Source: an uncultured Sphingomonadaceae bacterium
GTDB lineage: Bacteria; Pseudomonadota; Alphaproteobacteria; Sphingomonadales; Sphingomonadaceae
Direction of reading: 5' to 3'
Length of the DNA: 6,208 bases
Assembly: GCA_938016505.1 (NCBI GenBank)
Contig: CALLWN010000260.1
Location: 1 to 6,208, forward strand
Position numbers and translations under genes: made by a program. Positions within the stretch are counted from its first letter, which is position 1. The number at the start of each line of letters is the position of its first letter. Below are positions 5,281-6,208 of the stretch, in pieces. A model generated the notes under the pieces. That model was given only the letters and a program-made list of their open reading frames with translations. It was not told the DNA's origin and did no database searches.

Positions 5281-6117
5281 TTACCTCTTCTTCTTCGCGT
5301 GGCGGCTGCGGATGATCATCTTGTCGGTCGCCTTGTTGCTGCGGGTGCGCGCGCCCTTGGTCGGCTTGCCCCACGGCGTGACCGGGTGGCGACCACCCGA
5401 GGTCCGGCCTTCGCCCCCGCCGTGCGGGTGGTCGACCGGGTTCTTGGCGACGCCACGGGACAGCGGGCGCTTGCCGAGCCAGCGGGCGCGACCGGCCTTG
5501 GCAAGGCTCTGGTTGGCGTTGTCGGGGTTGGAAACCGCACCGACGCTTGCCATGCACTCGGCGCGCACATAGCGCTGCTCGCCCGAATTGAGGCGGACGA
5601 TGACCATCCCGCGGTCGCGTCCAACCACCTGGATGAAGGTGCCCGCCGCCCGTGCGAGCTGGCCGCCCTTGCCCGGCTTGAGCTCGACATTGTGGACGAT
5701 CGTGCCAACGGGCACCTGGCCGATCTCCATCGCGTTGCCCGGCTTCACGTCGGCCTTCCGGGCGGCGATGACCGTGTCACCGGGCGCGAGGCGCTGGGGC
5801 GCGAGGATGTAGGCGAGGTCGCCATTGCCATATTTCACGAGCGCGATGAAGGCGGAACGGTTCGGGTCATATTCGAGCCGTTCGACGGTTGCCGGATCGT
5901 CCCAGCGGCGGCGCCTGAAATCGACGATGCGGTAGCGCTGCTTGTGGCCGCCGCCGATGCCGCGCGAGGTGGCGTGGCCGATGTTGTTGCGGCCGCCGGT
6001 CTTGGTCTTGCCCTCCGTCAGCGCCTTGACGGGCTTGCCCTTCCACAGCGCCGACCGGTCGACGAGGATGAGGCCGCGCCGCGCCGGGCTGGTCGGGTTG
6101 AAGTTCTTGAGTGCCAT
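5281..6117 (-). CDS. rplB: 50S ribosomal protein L2
   Basis: L2 is a primary 23S rRNA-binding protein needed for subunit association and peptidyl transferase activity. It has 278 residues (273 in E. coli). Visible features are the start [15 protein letters not shown] (1-15), '[14 protein letters not shown]' (56-69), '[17 protein letters not shown]' (78-94), '[16 protein letters not shown]' (124-139), '[14 protein letters not shown]' (147-160), and the catalytic-region loop '[20 protein letters not shown]' (226-245). His230 is the counterpart of the E. coli His229 implicated in peptidyl transfer. Residue 225 before NPVDHPH is Lys where E. coli has Met. It ends in a basic tail (HAKKKR). The start lies 4 nt after the L23 stop, with GGAG and GAGG as possible ribosome binding sites in the preceding bases. 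Confidence 0.99.
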   Translation of the reverse strand: MALKNFNPTSPARRGLILVDRSALWKGKPVKALTEGKTKTGGRNNIGHATSRGIGGGHKQRYRIVDFRRRRWDDPATVERLEYDPNRSAFIALVKYGNGDLAYILAPQRLAPGDTVIAARKADVKPGNAMEIGQVPVGTIVHNVELKPGKGGQLARAAGTFIQVVGRDRGMVIVRLNSGEQRYVRAECMASVGAVSNPDNANQSLAKAGRARWLGKRPLSRGVAKNPVDHPHGGGEGRTSGGRHPVTPWGKPTKGARTRSNKATDKMIIRSRHAKKKR

Positions 6118-6121
6118 CGCC

Positions 6122-6208
6122 TCAGACTCCCGTCGTCACGTCGATCGACTGGCCCTGCGCCAGCGTCACGATCGCCTTCTTGGTGTCGGACCGGGTGTAG
6201 GGCTGGCC
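6122..6208 (-). CDS. rplW: 50S ribosomal protein L23, C-terminal fragment (runs off the window)
   Basis: Only the last 28 codons plus TGA are present. They read in part [20 protein letters not shown], then VTTGV and stop. The pattern 'RSDxKKAxVTLxxGQxID' is the recognisable C-terminus of L23, the exit-tunnel protein that docks trigger factor and SRP. Its position directly before rplB agrees. The N-terminal part and start lie beyond 6208. The stop is 4 nt before the L2 start (TGA-GGCG-ATG). Confidence 0.95.
   Translation of the reverse strand, partial: GQPYTRSDTKKAIVTLAQGQSIDVTTGV

Larger units (their letters stand above)
1..6208 (-). other. S10-spc ribosomal protein gene cluster (internal segment)
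   Basis: Sixteen ribosomal protein genes, two of them cut by the window edges, lie head to tail on the minus strand in the standard bacterial order from L23 to S5. Spacing is extremely tight: apart from the 60-nt S3-L16 gap, junctions range from an 8-nt overlap to a 13-nt gap. That supports one polycistronic mRNA spanning the S10 and spc parts. I see no intrinsic terminator (hairpin plus T-run) on the transcribed strand. Any L4-type leader control, as known in E. coli, would act upstream of the window. Gene identities come from direct recognition of conserved protein motifs; the single-transcript claim is inference. Confidence 0.95.

Noticed and set aside
1..6208. Mobile element, CRISPR array, toxin-antitoxin or other accessory system
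   Set aside because: Coding density is almost complete with the canonical ribosomal gene order; no direct repeats, inverted terminal repeats or foreign genes are visible.

Overview
The window is an uninterrupted stretch of a bacterial S10-spc ribosomal protein cluster, all on the minus strand. Transcription therefore runs from position 6208 towards position 1. In transcription order the genes are rplW (L23, 3' end only), rplB (L2), rpsS (S19), rplV (L22), rpsC (S3), rplP (L16), rpmC (L29), rpsQ (S17), rplN (L14), rplX (L24), rplE (L5), rpsN (S14), rpsH (S8), rplF (L6), rplR (L18) and rpsE (S5, 5' end only). This is the canonical bacterial order with nothing inserted, lost, duplicated or frameshifted.

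The DNA is GC-rich (about two thirds G+C by eye). The proteins look alphaproteobacterial: S14 is the 101-residue zinc-free form. The L2 end, with an '[14 protein letters not shown]' segment, and the S8 and L23 ends resemble what I recall of Sphingomonadales. That placement is from memory of family sequences and is moderate at best.

Layout: 6122-6208 is the L23 tail; 3931-6117 holds L2, S19, L22 and S3; 3871-3930 is the only real intergenic gap (60 nt); 2949-3870 holds L16, L29 and S17 (end of the S10 part); 67-2947 holds L14, L24, L5, S14, S8, L6 and L18 (spc part); 1-64 is the start of S5. All other junctions are overlaps of 1-8 nt or gaps of 1-13 nt. Most Shine-Dalgarno sequences lie inside the end of the preceding gene, so translational coupling along one polycistronic mRNA is the natural reading. 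There is only 1 nt between S17 and L14, so the E. coli arrangement with a separate spc promoter in that gap cannot apply here.

The gene content is ordinary housekeeping and I see no novel system. The one non-coding structure that stands out is a 14-bp hairpin with a single bulge straddling the S3 stop codon, followed by a smaller hairpin ahead of L16. No stretch longer than 300 bases lacks a gene. I saw no tRNA, rRNA, CRISPR, mobile element or intrinsic terminator.
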